Source: Allomyces arbusculus
Lineage: Eukaryota; Blastocladiomycota; Blastocladiomycetes; Blastocladiales; Blastocladiaceae
Length of the DNA stretch: 64,000 bases
Direction: 5' to 3'
Assembly: GCA_027604705.1 (NCBI GenBank)
Contig: JADHYV010000003.1
Span: forward strand, 62,001-126,000
Made by a program: the position numbers and the translations under genes. This document shows, in pieces, positions 9,988 to 21,774 of this stretch. Each line of letters begins with the position of its first letter. The stretch's first letter is position 1. Under the pieces are notes generated by a model. The model saw only the letters and a list, made by a program, of their open reading frames with translations, had not been told where the DNA came from and made no database searches.

Positions 9988-12049
9988 TTACAAATGGTCG
10001 CGAACCCACGTCGCCAGGTCCAAAATCGGCGTCGGGGCCGTGTTCCAGTCGGCTCGCACGACCCGGGCGTGCGCGATAAATTCCTGCGACTGCCTCTACA
10101 CGATTACGAACAACGAGAACATCAGATGGTATCCTTACAGCGCGAACGAGCCAAGCGCGCGCACGAACCTCCGTCAATGCCCTCCCACCATGCACGACCG
10201 CGCGCATCAACCCGGCACACTCATCCAGCTCAATCAACAACTTGCGCTTCCCCACAGCTACTTGCACGACCATCGCTGGCCTGCCCGGGCGACTGGCCCC
10301 CACGAGCGCCGCGACCGATGCCGGCTCGACCAACTCACAACCTAACCCGGCTTTTTCCACGACCCCGCACTGCGCGATCACCGCGCGCACTGTCCAGGCA
10401 CGCGCCTCAATCTCGTGCATCCGCACCGTCGTATCTGTGGCTCGCGCCGGGTCCGCGACGCGCGGGACCGTATCGGCTGGCACGAGCTCCCCACACGGCA
10501 GCGGCACACCGTTCTCGCGCACGGCGACGCCCGCGTCCGACCAGACCACCTCGAGCGCCGCACCGGGCTCAGCCGCCGTCGACGCTGTGGCCACGGGCAC
10601 GAGCGCGGGACCCGCCACTTCAACCGGCCGCGCCACACACCGGACCGTCAACTCGTGCCGGTCGCGCGCAGCCTCAATCGCGCCAATCCCCGTCACGTGG
10701 CGGAGAACGCGGTGCCGCGCCTGTGCCGCGCGCATGGAACGCTGCACGCGCACGTCGCGATGGCCAAATTGCCGGACGGCGCCGGCGAGCGCAGCTTCGC
10801 GGTCGGCGAGTAGGGTTTGGAAGTGCGTGACGGTTGCAGTGGCGGCGGTGTGTTGCGCGGTGAGTGACTCGTGCGCGGCCAGGAGCGTGTCGAGGTCGGC
10901 CTGTTGCGACTGGAGGTGCGCAGTCGCGCGACCGACTTCGGCTTTCAGGAACTCGGCCGCGTGCCGGAGTTCGTCGCTCTTGTGCGGCTGCGGTCGCGGT
11001 TGGCGGGCCTTAATGGAGGTGGGGAGGAAGGGAGTGAATAAAGTGGGAGAGAGAGATAAGGTGGAGAGTTGAAGTGGGGGACGGACCAGACGCGTTGATT
11101 CTTCCAAGAGCGCATCAATTTCGGCGAGCATTTGCTCAATGGATCGCTCCTCTGTTCATTGGAGGAACCGACAATTGGTGAGGAATCAAATGGTAGCTGG
11201 CGTGGTCCAATAGCAAAGTCATGGAAGACATACTGTGCGCAATGTCGGTGGCTAATTCGGTCAAGATGGCCTTGACTTCGTCAGCCTCGGCCTTGGCTTG
11301 CGTAATGATTTCCTGGAGCTCCGTGACCGCATTTCCTACCCAGTCGGCAACAAGCAGAGTGGTCAGTGACGGGCAAAGTCGCGTCGCCATGCGCTGACCA
11401 GAGAACGCACCCAGCTCGTTGGCATCGTCGTTCGAGTAGAACACGGGCACATCAGCGGGCAAGAGCCGTCCAAGGACCTCGAGCTTGGTGAACCGCTCGA
11501 CAATGGTGAAATGAGCGTTGTCGTGAACAGTCTGGCGGGGCGCGACAACGGTAAGCAACAGCACAACTTCGATTGTCCATCGTCATGGTAGTCCCAAGCG
11601 TCGGTACCTGGAGCTGTTCAAGATCGCCGGCGATTGATTCGGGCGTCTGCACAAAGTGGTTGAGGGGATACTGCAGAAACTCGTCGCTCGACAGCGCGTC
11701 CGGTCGTGGCGCGGCCGCCGCGTTCTGCTGCTGGAAGACTTGCGCCAGAGCGCATAGTTGAATTGGTCCCGCTGGGTCGGAGCGCATCGCGGTAAAGAGC
11801 TCGCGCGACGGGTGTAGTTGCCTGCGGAACACAGGGACTCGTGCTTGAGCTACTGGGAGGGGCCAAGAAACGGGACTGCGCAAGGGTCCTGAAAGCCTAC
11901 TCTTGAATTTGAGCAACCAACTGCGCGAGCGTATCGTCGTTGGGAGCTGGAGCGGCGCCCGGTGTCGGCGCCGCTGACGGTGCTGATGTTGAGGATGCAT
12001 GCGGTGCGGCGGCGGGGGCCGCGGGTGGGGGCGTAGCACTGAGATCCAT
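9988..12049 (-). CDS. Coiled-coil protein of unknown family (563 aa)
   Basis: Six exons (12049-11901, 11821-11608, 11531-11234, 11151-11087, 11008-10139, 10083-9988) join in phase to 563 residues. The N-terminus (~50 residues) is Ala/Pro/Ser-rich; a mixed region follows with LFTAMRSDP and ERFTKLEVLGRLLPADVPVF; residues ~155-320 look coiled-coil (ITQAKAEADEVKAILTEL, ERSIEQMLAEIDALLEE and a long Gln/Leu/Ala heptad stretch). The C-terminal ~230 residues alternate strands and helices and end RADWNTAPTPILDLATWVR. The layout, a long coiled coil before a folded C-terminus, recalls kinetochore proteins of the KNL1/Spc7 or CENP type, but no diagnostic motif is visible and I do not assign it. It is convergent with CDC7 (166 bp between stops) and divergent from MCCC1. 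Confidence 0.65.
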
Positions 12050-12574
12050 GGTGGAAGCGGTCGGCGTCGTTGGATGCGGCAAGTTGCTGGAGAATATTCA
12101 AGGCTGTTGGGCAAGGGATTGTGGTCGACGACGACAGCGCAGATTGGAACGAACATGGCGGCGGTGACAAGGCGACAACTGATCGCTGAGGTTTTGAATG
12201 TGACGTGGACGCAGCGTGTGGCGATCTTGCGGCCAAATCGCGTGCGGTCCGCCGGCCGGCCGACTCGGCCTGTGTCGATCAGTTTCAACCAGTGTCGGTT
12301 CCCCCCACCGTGCGAAGACACACGACCGCCGGCATCTCGCCCGTGTCCAACGTCGTCGCGGTCGACCGGGTTCGCCAGTCCTGCTCGACGCCCGGGAGCG
12401 CACGCTCCTCTGGCCTGGCTGGACCTTCAGCGCAACCTCAAGGACCACTTGTCGTCGAGGCTACCGCTCTTTCGCTCCCCACAAGCACCCTGCGCGCGGA
12501 TTGCCGTTGTCAGCGCGTATCAAGCCGACCGGCCTTTGCCCAGTGTGCACTCGCTCGACCGCGACACGATCGAC
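12050..12574. promoter_or_regulatory. Shared divergent promoter, coiled-coil gene / MCCC1
   Basis: 525 bp separate the two start codons. A frame stays open on the + strand up to the MCC start and contains an upstream ATG near 12155, so an N-terminal extension of MCC (for example a targeting peptide) cannot be excluded. No clear promoter element was identified. Confidence 0.45.
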
Positions 12575-15371
12575 ATGACGAGCCCATCCCCGCCCGTAAC
12601 CTCCGGCGCGTGCAACCGGCCGATTCAACGTGTCCTGGTCGCCAATCGCGGCGGTACCGACCTTCTCCACCCAGTGCGCCGGGGATCAGACCAGGGTATC
12701 TGATCTATGTACGCGTGTCGAGCAGAAATCGCGTCGCGCATCTTTCGCACATGTCGTGCCCTCGGCAAGGACACGGTTGCCGTGTATTCCGACGCGTAAG
12801 GTCTTATTTCTCCACCGGATATGCGCTTTTGTGTCCCTGACATGCCGCGGCACACGTCCTGTAGGGATCGCACCATGCCGTACGTCCGCGATGCGCTGCA
12901 AGCCGTCGCGCTCGGTCCGGCGCCCGCGACCGAGTCCTACCTCAACATGTCCAAGGTGATTGACGCGGCCAAAACAGCCGGTGCCGACGCGATTCATCCC
13001 GGTTCGTTCATTTTCACGCGTGTCGCCAAGTCTGGATATGCGGTCAGAAGCTCACGTTCCCCTGGTCGCTTCGCAGGCTACGGATTCCTTTCAGAAAACC
13101 AAGAGTTTGCGCAAGCCGTCCTAGACGCTGGCTTGACCTGGATTGGGCCCGACCCGGCGTCGATTGCGGCCATTGGTGACAAGCGGCGCGCCAAGGAGCT
13201 CTTGTCCCAGCACCCGCAGATCGCGCTGGTTCCGGGCTACCATGGCGCGAACCAGGACGTGGCGTTTCTGGTTACCAAGGCGCGTGAAATCGGTATGTTC
13301 ATTGTCTTCTCCTTCCAGGCAAAACTTTGGCGCTCATTGACCGCTGTTTTTCTTGGAGCCAGGGTTTCCGCTGCTGCTCAAGGCATCGGCGGGTGGAGGT
13401 GGCAAGGGTATGCGCGTCGTGCGCGACGAGTCGACGTACGCACAATCTAATTTTGGTGTTCTTTTCCTCGAACAGCATATCTCACGCACAGCCTCCTGTC
13501 TCGTTGTTAGACTGCTCAAGGACATTGAAATGGCCAAGGGCGAGGGCCTCCGCTCGTTTGGCAGCGGCGAGTTGATCATGGAGCGCTATTTCGAGCACAT
13601 CAAGCACATTGAAGTGCAAATCATGGGGTACGCACACTACCCTGTTTTGCCAAGGTGCCCGTTCTCGTCTAATCCCTCTCTCGCGAACCTCCCCATCCCA
13701 GAGACCGACACGGCAACGTCGTCTCGCTCGGCACCCGCGACTGCTCCTTGCAACGGCGGCACCAAAAAGTGATCGAAGAAGCGCCCGCACCTGCGCAATA
13801 CCGTTCGGCCCCACCCGGCCAGCACGCCGCGACCACGCACCTACCGTCTCTGACCATGGAGGAGGCGGCCGTACAAATCGGCCAGCTCATCCGATTCGTG
13901 GGGGCCGGCACCGTCGAGTTTCTGTTCGACATGGCCAAGGGATGCTGGTACTTTCTCGAAGTCAACACGCGGCTGCAAGTCGAGCATTGCGTGACCGAGC
14001 AAGTCACGGGGCTCGATTTGGTCGCACTGCAGATCTGGATCGCCGAGGGCCAGGCTTTGCTGGCTCTCCTCCCACCAACACCAGCAGTCGCGCCGCCGCC
14101 ATTGCACGCGATTGAATGCCGGCTCTACGCCGAGGACCCAGACAACGAGTTTGCCCCGTCGACGGGCACGATCTTGCAGTGGTCGGCGCCCACCTCCACC
14201 TCGACCTTCGCGACGCCCGCAGGCATGCACGTCCCAGCGATCCGCGTCGAGTCGGCGCTCGCGAAGGGCAGCTCCGTAACCGTCTTCTACGACGCCATGG
14301 TATGCAAACTCATTACCACGGCCCCGTCGCGCGCCGCCGCGATTGCGGCCATGCGCCGCGTCTTGCTCGACACGGTGTGTCTCGGCGTGCGCACAAACCG
14401 CGCGTTTCTCGCGCGCCTGCTGAGCGAGTCGGCGTTTGTCGAAGAGACGCACACGACGCGCACGATTGCTGAGATCCTCGCTCGCAATCCCACGGCCGGT
14501 AACGCTGACGAGAACGCGGCGGTCATGGTGAGCGCCGTAGCCGCGACTTGCTGGCACGCGCTCGCAATGCAGCGCGCGCGGACCGCGTGGCGGTGCGTGC
14601 CCAGCAACTGGTCGAACATGCCGTCCCATCCGCCGCCGAAAGCCGCGTGGATCGATTTGCGCAGAAAGGCGCGCGTCGAGGTCACGTACCGCCGCCGCGA
14701 TGATGCGGCGCACGCGTGGGAGATGGTGGTGGCGGTCGGCGACGAGCCGGCGAGGGAGCCGGTCACGGTGGACGTGCACCACATTGAGTGGCCGCACGCG
14801 CTGGCCGTGGCGATTGATGGCGTGCAGCAGACGGTGCATTTGGCGCGTGCCGTTGAGCCGCCGCGGTTGCCGAGACGCGGGAACGACGAGATGGTATTGC
14901 ACGTGCAGCCGGGCGCGATGTGGGAGACGGTACCGCTGCAAAAAGTGTCGCGGCTCTGGTCGAAAGCGCAGTCGGCCGAGGAGAGTGGTGCGTTTGTGGT
15001 CCTGGGGTAGGGGGGGCGGGGGGGGGGGGGGGGGTAAAAGACATGTGCTTACGTTCGACCTGGCGTGGAACAGATACGGACTACAAGTCGCTCATGCCGT
15101 GCCGCGTCTTATCAGTGAATGTCGGGCATGGTCAACTGGTACGTTTTGCTGATGGTGCTCATCGACACATGGTTTGGGGATGTGACTGACATCAAATTGA
15201 TGCCGCAACTAGGTTCAAAAGGGGGACTTGATTCTCGTCATTGAGAGTATGAAAATGGAAATGCGAATCGTCGCGAAGCAAGCCGGACATGTCACGGTGC
15301 ACGTTAAGGAAGGCGCCCTCACCGAAGCGGGCGTGCTTCTGGCCCAGATCAAGCCGGTGCCGACGGATTGA
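12575..15371 (+). CDS. MCCC1: Methylcrotonyl-CoA carboxylase, biotin-containing alpha subunit
   Basis: ATP-dependent biotin carboxylase subunit of the mitochondrial leucine-degradation enzyme. Nine exons: 12575-12653, 12726-12795, 12865-13001, 13077-13292, 13363-13435, 13511-13627, 13702-14987, 15074-15138 and 15213-15371; 733 residues, near the human 725. Visible are RVLVANRGEIASRIFRT (residues ~19-36), IHPGYGFLSEN, the ATP-grasp Gly loop KASAGGGGKGMRVV, the QRRHQKVIEEAPAP signature and FLEVNTRLQVEH. A biotin-carrier domain ends the protein with ESMKMEM, the biotinylated Lys being residue 695. QRRHQKVIEEAPAP and total length favour MCC over propionyl-CoA or pyruvate carboxylase. The start shown gives no obvious mitochondrial presequence. 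The beta subunit is not in the window. Confidence 0.93.
15010..15034. repeat. Interrupted poly-G run in an MCCC1 intron
   Basis: Seven G, one C, then 17 G on the + strand, inside the intron 14988-15073 of MCCC1. It could form a G-quadruplex in the pre-mRNA. The reading frame of the neighbouring exons is intact. Confidence 0.9.
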
Positions 15372-15529
15372 GGCCAGGTTCGGCCTGTTGAGCGAGCCGG
15401 GGAAGCAGTGGACGATGACACGTTCGTGTCATCCATTTTTTCTTTTTGAAGGTTGAAGATACCAGGTGCAATGGTATCCAGGTTTTGCAAACAGCATTCC
15501 ACCACTCCAGTCCCAACCGACCGATGCAG

Positions 15530-17915
15530 TCATACGCCCGGCCCGCGTACCTGCTGGATCCGGTCCTTCAGGTCCGCCAGTCGCCGCATCTTCTCGTCCA
15601 CCATGATCTCGAGCGCGGCCACGTACACGTCGAACGAGACCACAGCCTCAATGCAGTCATCAATCAAAGCCTCCTCCTCCTTGGCTAAATCTAGGATTGT
15701 GTGCAGACAGCTCACATGCAAGTCGAGCAGCGCCGTGGCCCCGTCGTCGTCAAGTGCCGGCCCGGCACCCGCATGCAGCCTCGGCGCAACCGGCGGCGAC
15801 GCAAGATCCGGGCTGCTACCCTCGGCTGAGTCGGAAGACGGAGATGCGGGTAAATTGGTTGCGAGTGGAGGACTGCGCCGAGCGACCTGTGGCGTGCGAT
15901 CCTCGCCGTCCGACGCGGGCGTGCTGATCGACTCGTCGTCGTGCTCAAACGACGCGTCGTCATATCTGGTTTCGTAGCCGGCGGCGGGCGGCTCGGGGCC
16001 GCAGCCAAAGCCGCCGCTCGTCTCGATGGGCGACGGCGTGAGCGCCGACAGTTGCTCAAGCAAGTCTTCGGCAGTCGCCGGCAACGGCATCCCACCACCA
16101 CCCCCATTCCCACCGCCGGTCGCGTGTGAGTACTCCTTGATGCGGTTCGCGTAATGCAAACAGCTCATCGTCTGCTCGACGGTCAAGTTGGTCGGCGCGA
16201 CATTGAGGACCATGATGCACGTGCCCGCGCGGAAACAGTCGCGCAGGACACACGTCAACTTGTTGGACCGAAACGGTACGTAATTGCTATTCACGTGCAA
16301 TGCGCGGATGCATTCCTTGAGCGCGAGCAGGCTCTTGTTGATGGCGGCGCCCTCGCGCCGGACCGCGGCCGACGCCGACGGGTTATCGACGCCGCGCTCG
16401 CTGCCGGCCAGGTCGATCAGGGTCAGGAGCGACGTGGTGCCCGTGTTGGGCACGCGCAGTTCGAGTCGGAAGATGGCGTGCGACCGGCTCGACGTCGAGT
16501 TGGAGTCGGTCGCTTGCGTCGTGCGCGTCGCGGTGCCAACGGCCATGATTTGCAGGCAGTGTTGCACGGACGCGGCGTGCGATTCGCGGAGGCCCTGGAA
16601 GAGGAAATTGCCATTTTGCTCGAGCAGGTTGATCGGTTGCCGGTTGTTGAGGAGGTCAACGACTGGAGGACAAGTAGTCTCGTAAGATCAAGTTCAAGTT
16701 GTTTCGGAGAAATGGGAGGGTCAGAAGTGCGGGCTGGTACCTTTGCCGCTGTAAATTTCCAGAAACGAGACGAACACGTCGGCACCCATTTCGGCTGCGA
16801 CACCAAAGACCTGCGAGCACGCGTAGTGGTAGAGCCCGATGTCGGCCGCAGTCGTAGCGGATCCGCGGCCACCCTCTGGCCCAAACACCGTGTCTGCGAA
16901 TGACCACGGAAGAGTGAGCGAAAGACGACTGACCGAAGGCAAAATGAGCCATACGAACGCGTTTTGCCACTCCCCGTAGCACCGTAGCAAAATAGCGACA
17001 CATTCTTGCCATCCTTGAGCTTGGGAATGGCGGGCTGCAGCGTCGTTTGAAAGATAAGGTCGTTGCCCGCGTACTCGTCAAAGACCTGGATTGAGAAGAG
17101 ATGGTCAGCACCGAAGCTCCTTGATCAAGATCGCTGGCGAAAAACACAAGGTGCCTTGTCGAAATGGAACGGATGGGTCACGATCGACCGGGACCGATCC
17201 AAGCTCAGCTTGGGTTCGTGCAAAAACGCGCACGCGTGCGGGTGCACCGCCGTCGTAGTCGTGATGATGTCGAACCCCCTTTTACCGGCCTCTGGCGAGA
17301 GAAATTCGGTGAGACCGTGCAAATCCACCGACACGACACAACGCAACTTATCCACTCACCTTTGTTCGAAATCGGCCGCTTGCGAACGCACACCTGGATC
17401 GGCGCATCCCATTCAGCGAGCGCCTGCGCGGTACGGCGTCCCTTCCAGCTCTCGACCCACTGCATCCACGCGTGTCGAAACTGGTGAATCTTGGCCTCAT
17501 ACTCTTCCACCATCATGTCGGTCTCGTCCTTGCCCGCACGCGCCTCGCGGATCAACTCGGCCTGCCTGCGCCGCAACTCGCGCGCGGCCTTGATGCGTTC
17601 AATCTCCTTGAGCGGCGAATTCGTGTCGAGCGTGGGTGCCGTGGTCGTGGTTGCAGCTGGCGCACGTGTGTGCAGGGCCGTGCGGCTCGCCGAGGCCGCG
17701 GCCGATCCGGGGCGGCTTGGTGGACCCGAGTGAGACCATGTCTTGCGTGTCGGGTTGGACGACGAGCGCCTGCTGGTGCTGGTATCGGTCGCGGGAGCGG
17801 ACGGTGTCGCGGTGGATGCAGCGGCCGTGACACGTTCGTCTTGCTGCGCGCGAAGTCGCTCTTGGCGCGCCTGCGACGACCGCAACAGGGCGGCAGGCAC
17901 GGCGAATGCTGACAT
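15530..17915 (-). CDS. Kinesin-13 (MCAK/KIF2-type) microtubule depolymerase
   Basis: Internal-motor kinesin that removes tubulin from microtubule ends, acting at the spindle and, in flagellates, in flagellar length control. Exons 17915-17360, 17291-17155, 17085-16959, 16893-16741 and 16662-15530 give 701 residues. The first ~165 residues are Ser/Thr/Pro- and then Arg/Glu-rich; the motor follows with IQVCVRKRPISNKE, the P-loop GATGSGKTHTV, switch I SNSTSSRSHA, switch II LIDLAGSERG and YANRIKE. A motor placed after a basic neck, SNKLT.VLRDCF and HYANRIKEY are kinesin-13 features. A C-terminal helix (LADLKDRIQQ) ends the protein. The second intron appears to use a GC donor (17154). It is convergent with MCCC1, 158 bp between stops. 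Confidence 0.88.
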
Positions 17916-19553
17916 GGCGCAGATTGCAGCGAGTTGGGAACAGGCGCGGATTGGAAAATTGGTGGAGATTCGTTGTCGATGCAGGATTGCTTGCTGGCAC
18001 GCGAATGATCGCGAAAATGAAGATCAAGAACAAAATCGGCAAGTCACGCACGCAACCTAACCTACCAGCTTCTTCCCAGCCCCCGGACGCAGCCAAGCTC
18101 GGGCATTGTTTCCCAATATCGTTCAGCAGCGAATCAGAGCAGCTTGGATGATTCAGGCCCTTCCTTGCTCACCCTGACGAAAATTGCCCTGGATATGAGG
18201 AAAAGAACCACCAATCGGTTAAATTGGTGAGGATCTGGAACTCGAGGTTGTCGTGACAATTTGTCTTGAAAATGGAGTGGTGTGAAAGCGCGGTGCCAGC
18301 TTCTCATTTTTTACCACTCCGCTTCTCGCACCGGGAGCAGCGCATGATGTCGAAATGTGGATTCGGAAATGGCAAACCTGGCCGTCGCGATCATTTCGAC
18401 TGTGCCAGACCGACACAAAACTCCCAAAAAGATTGAAAAACAAGGTATATTGTAGTCAAGACAGACCGAGCGCGTTCAGGACCACCTCCTCCACCCATTA
18501 ATCGTGGACAAGAGTGAATCAACAGCGTCACAGGTGACCTGTCGTGACGACACCCATTTCTGCGTGCGCATCGCTCACCACGCGCAGCAGTGGGCCAGTT
18601 TGGCTGGTCCCTATGATGCTGCATGCCTATTGCCGCCATGTGCTCGTGCGGCATGCCCGACAATTATCAAGTCGAATTGACTGGGGGTTGACCGAACGCA
18701 TCAGTGCGGGGCCCTTGTGAGCGACCATGTGCTTGATGCATGTCAAGGACTTGCCTTGGGCCGCAAGCAGGTCCTCCATTGTTGGCAAAGCACGAGCAGG
18801 TCCGACATGTCGTGATCGCGCGGAGAAAGCACCTAGTCATCAGGACGTGGCAAGGCGATGGTCGGACGCGAGGTACGGATTGACGAGGCCGTCGTGATCA
18901 CGAGCTGATGTCTAGCAATGATGCAAATGCGGTCGGCAAAGCCAGAATTGGGCGGGAGTGGGTGCGGCCGACCGAGTCGTCACTGCCCACCACTTCGGCC
19001 TCGGCCTCGTCGGGTGACGGGTAGGTGTGTCGCGTTGTCGTCTTGGGGCGCGAATTCGCCGTTTCCATGTCACATTGGATTCAGCAGTAATTGCGACTGC
19101 GGGGGTCGGATTGGTCGCGTTCGTATTTAGCTCTTGTCACGTTTGGCGCCATGTGGTGCTGGGCCGCATCCGTGAATGAGCTCGACGATAGACGGAACGG
19201 TTGCAGCGGCTGAGCGACCAGCCGAACAGTAAGGACGAGGCGAGATCCAGCTGTCCAGCCCGCTCACAGCACCTTTCGGGAGATGTGGCGGTGAACGGGC
19301 TTGAGCACCTGGCAACCGACCCACCCATGTATCGTGCCATGGCCATCGTCGGACGCGTGATGAAAATCAACAGAGAAGCCCTTGCGCGAAGCCAGCAAGA
19401 AAATCAATCAAGTCGGCCAGGTGGGCCCGGGAAGTGATCAAAACAGTGGCCAGGCCACCGACTTTGCTCCTCCTCTCCCATTCCACGGCCGAGCAGCAAC
19501 CCCCTCTCCCCCTTCTTCTCTTGACCTTGTTCAAGGAACTCCTTGTTGCAAAC
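17916..19553. other. Intergenic region between kinesin-13 and SSB Hsp70 (divergent)
   Basis: About 1.6 kb containing both promoters. Only short frames without family resemblance are present. I could not pick out heat-shock elements with confidence. The C/T-rich run at 19489-19530 directly precedes the Hsp70 start. Confidence 0.55.
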
Positions 19554-21774
19554 ATGTCGACGTACACGGAAGCGTTCAACGGCGCCATCGGCATCGGTAC
19601 GCGCCTTTCTGTCCGAAACGGAGGCTACCACGAACACCACCACCCTTCTCCACCATTTTCCGTCGTCGAACCGTCTCCGAACGGGCAAGAACGCTGCGGT
19701 CGGGCCGCCAGGGTTGCCATCGCTGCCCGTGCTGGCGGGAACGACCATTCGTCGCTGCCGTCATTGCCAGTCTGTCTGGCATGATTGTTTGTTCAGTCGG
19801 CCAACCCGAATTCCTCGTCGCAGGCCTTCCCCTCCCCTCTTCGCTCGGTGGCCCCCCTCGTCTACGCCGTTCGCCCAGCAATTTCTGACACCGCCTCTTT
19901 GCCAATGAAAAACAGATCTCGGCACGACCTACTCGTGCGTCGCCTACATGACGCCCGACGGCCGCGTCGAGGTGATCCCCAACGAGCAGGGTAACCGCAC
20001 GACGCCCTCGTACGTGGCTTTCACGTCGACGGAGCGCCTGATTGGTGACGCTGCCAAGAACCAGGCGGCCATGAACCCGAAGAACACGGTCTTTGACGCC
20101 AAGCGTCTCATTGGCCGTCGTTTCGACGAGCCCTCGGTCAAGAAGGACATGGCGCTGTGGCCCTTCACCGTCGTCGACCAGGACGGCGCGCCCTTCATCC
20201 AGGTCGAGTACATGGGTGAGGAGAAGACCTTCTCGCCGCAGGAGATCTCGGCCATGGTTCTCGTCAAGATGCGCGAGATTGCCGAGATGAAGATTGGCCA
20301 GTCGGTTGCCAAGGCTGTTGTCACCGTCCCTGCCTACTTCAACGACTCGCAGCGCCAGGCGACCAAGGACGCTGGTTCGATTGCCGGCCTCGAGGTGCTG
20401 CGCATCATCAACGAGCCGACGGCCGCCGCTATTGCCTACGGTCTCGACAAGAAGAACAAGGAGGCCGCTGGTGAGAAGACGGTCTTGATTTTCGATCTTG
20501 GCGGTGGTACCTTCGATGTGTCGCTGCTCACGATTGCCGACGGTGTCTTCACGGTCAAGGCCACGGCCGGTGACACGCATCTCGGTGGTGAGGACTTCGA
20601 CAACACGCTTGTGAACCACTTCGCGGCCGAGTTCCAGCGCAAGCACAAGAAGGACCTGACGGGCGACAAGCGCGCGCTGCGTCGTCTTCGCACGGCCTGC
20701 GAGCGTGCCAAGCGCTCGCTCTCGACGCTGGCCAAGGCCACGGTCGAGATCGACTCGCTCTTCGAGGGTGTCGACTTCTACTCGACCATCACCCGCGCCA
20801 AGTTCGAGGACATCAACGCCGCGGCCTTCGGCTCGACGCTCGAGCCCGTCAAGCAGGTGCTCAAGGACGCCAAGGTCGACAAGAAGTCGGTCGACGACAT
20901 TGTCCTGGTTGGTGGGTCGACGCGTATCCCCAAGATCCAGTCGCTGCTCGTCGACTTCTTCGACGGCAAGGAGCTCAACAAGTCGATCAACCCGGACGAG
21001 GCCGTTGCCTACGGTGCCGCTGTCCAGGCTGCGGTCCTGACGGGCACCGCCTCGGCCCAGACCGCCGACCTGCTGCTGCTCGATGTCGTGCCGCTGTCGC
21101 TCGGTGTTGAGATGGAGGGCGGTATCATGGGTGTCGTTGTCCCGCGCAACACTCCGATCCCGACCATCAAGAAGCGCGTCTTCACGACGACCCACGACGG
21201 TCAGACGACGGTCGAGTTCCCGATCTACGAGGGTGAGCGCACGATGACGCGTGACAACAACCTGCTCGGCGAGTTCACGCTGTCGGGTCTCCCGCCGGCG
21301 CCGCGCGGCGTGCCTGAGCTCGAGACCGTCTTTGAGCTCGACGCCAACGGTCTGCTCAAGGTTACCGCCACGGAGCGCACGTCGGGTCTCTCGGCCAACG
21401 TCACCATCTCGAACAAGGCTGGCCGTCTCTCGGGTGACGAGATCACTAAGCTCATTGCCGAGGCCGAGAAGTTCAAGAAGTCGGACGCTGAGCACACCGC
21501 TCGCATCGAGGCCAAGCAGCAGCTCGAGGAGTACATGTACCAGGTCGAGAACACGCTCAACGACGCCAACGTCGCGACCAAGCTCAAGTCGGCCGACCTC
21601 ATCATTGAGGAGCTCGCCGAGGCCATGGAGTGGCTTGAGGTCGACGGCAAGGAGGCCGCCAAGGAGGACTTTGTCGCGCGCAAGAAGAAGATTGAGCGCA
21701 CCGTCACCAAGGTCTTCGCGTCCATGTACGCGCAGGAGGCCAAGAAGGGTGGCCGCGGCGGTCGTCGCAAGTAA
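19554..21774 (+). CDS. SSB1: Ribosome-associated Hsp70, Ssb type
   Basis: ATP-dependent chaperone; Ssb Hsp70s bind translating ribosomes in the fungal cytosol and fold nascent chains. Exon 1 (19554-19596) encodes [14 protein letters not shown]; a 319-base intron precedes exon 2 (19916-21774); 633 residues. Visible are [44 protein letters not shown], the [13 protein letters not shown] phosphate-binding loop and the substrate-binding domain from ~residue 395. [36 protein letters not shown] and [13 protein letters not shown] are closer to Ssb than to Ssa or BiP. There is no EEVD or HDEL end; the chain ends in a basic Gly/Arg tail ([10 protein letters not shown]), a small departure from yeast Ssb. 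Strong codon bias toward C-ending codons suggests high expression. Confidence 0.9.

Noticed and set aside
9641-11131. 496-codon minus-strand frame read as one protein
   Set aside because: Its right part is a real exon of the coiled-coil gene, but its left end runs into CDC7 exons. A splice (10138/10083) gives a proper end at 9988 instead.
13841-14941. 366-codon frame opposite MCCC1
   Set aside because: Antisense shadow of the large MCCC1 exon; no domain.
19576-21495. 639-codon open frame antisense to the Hsp70 gene
   Set aside because: Hsp70 genes commonly have a long open antisense frame because of codon bias; it was once reported as an NAD-dependent glutamate dehydrogenase. The Leu/Arg/Asp/Val-rich sequence mirrors the sense codons and carries no independent domain.
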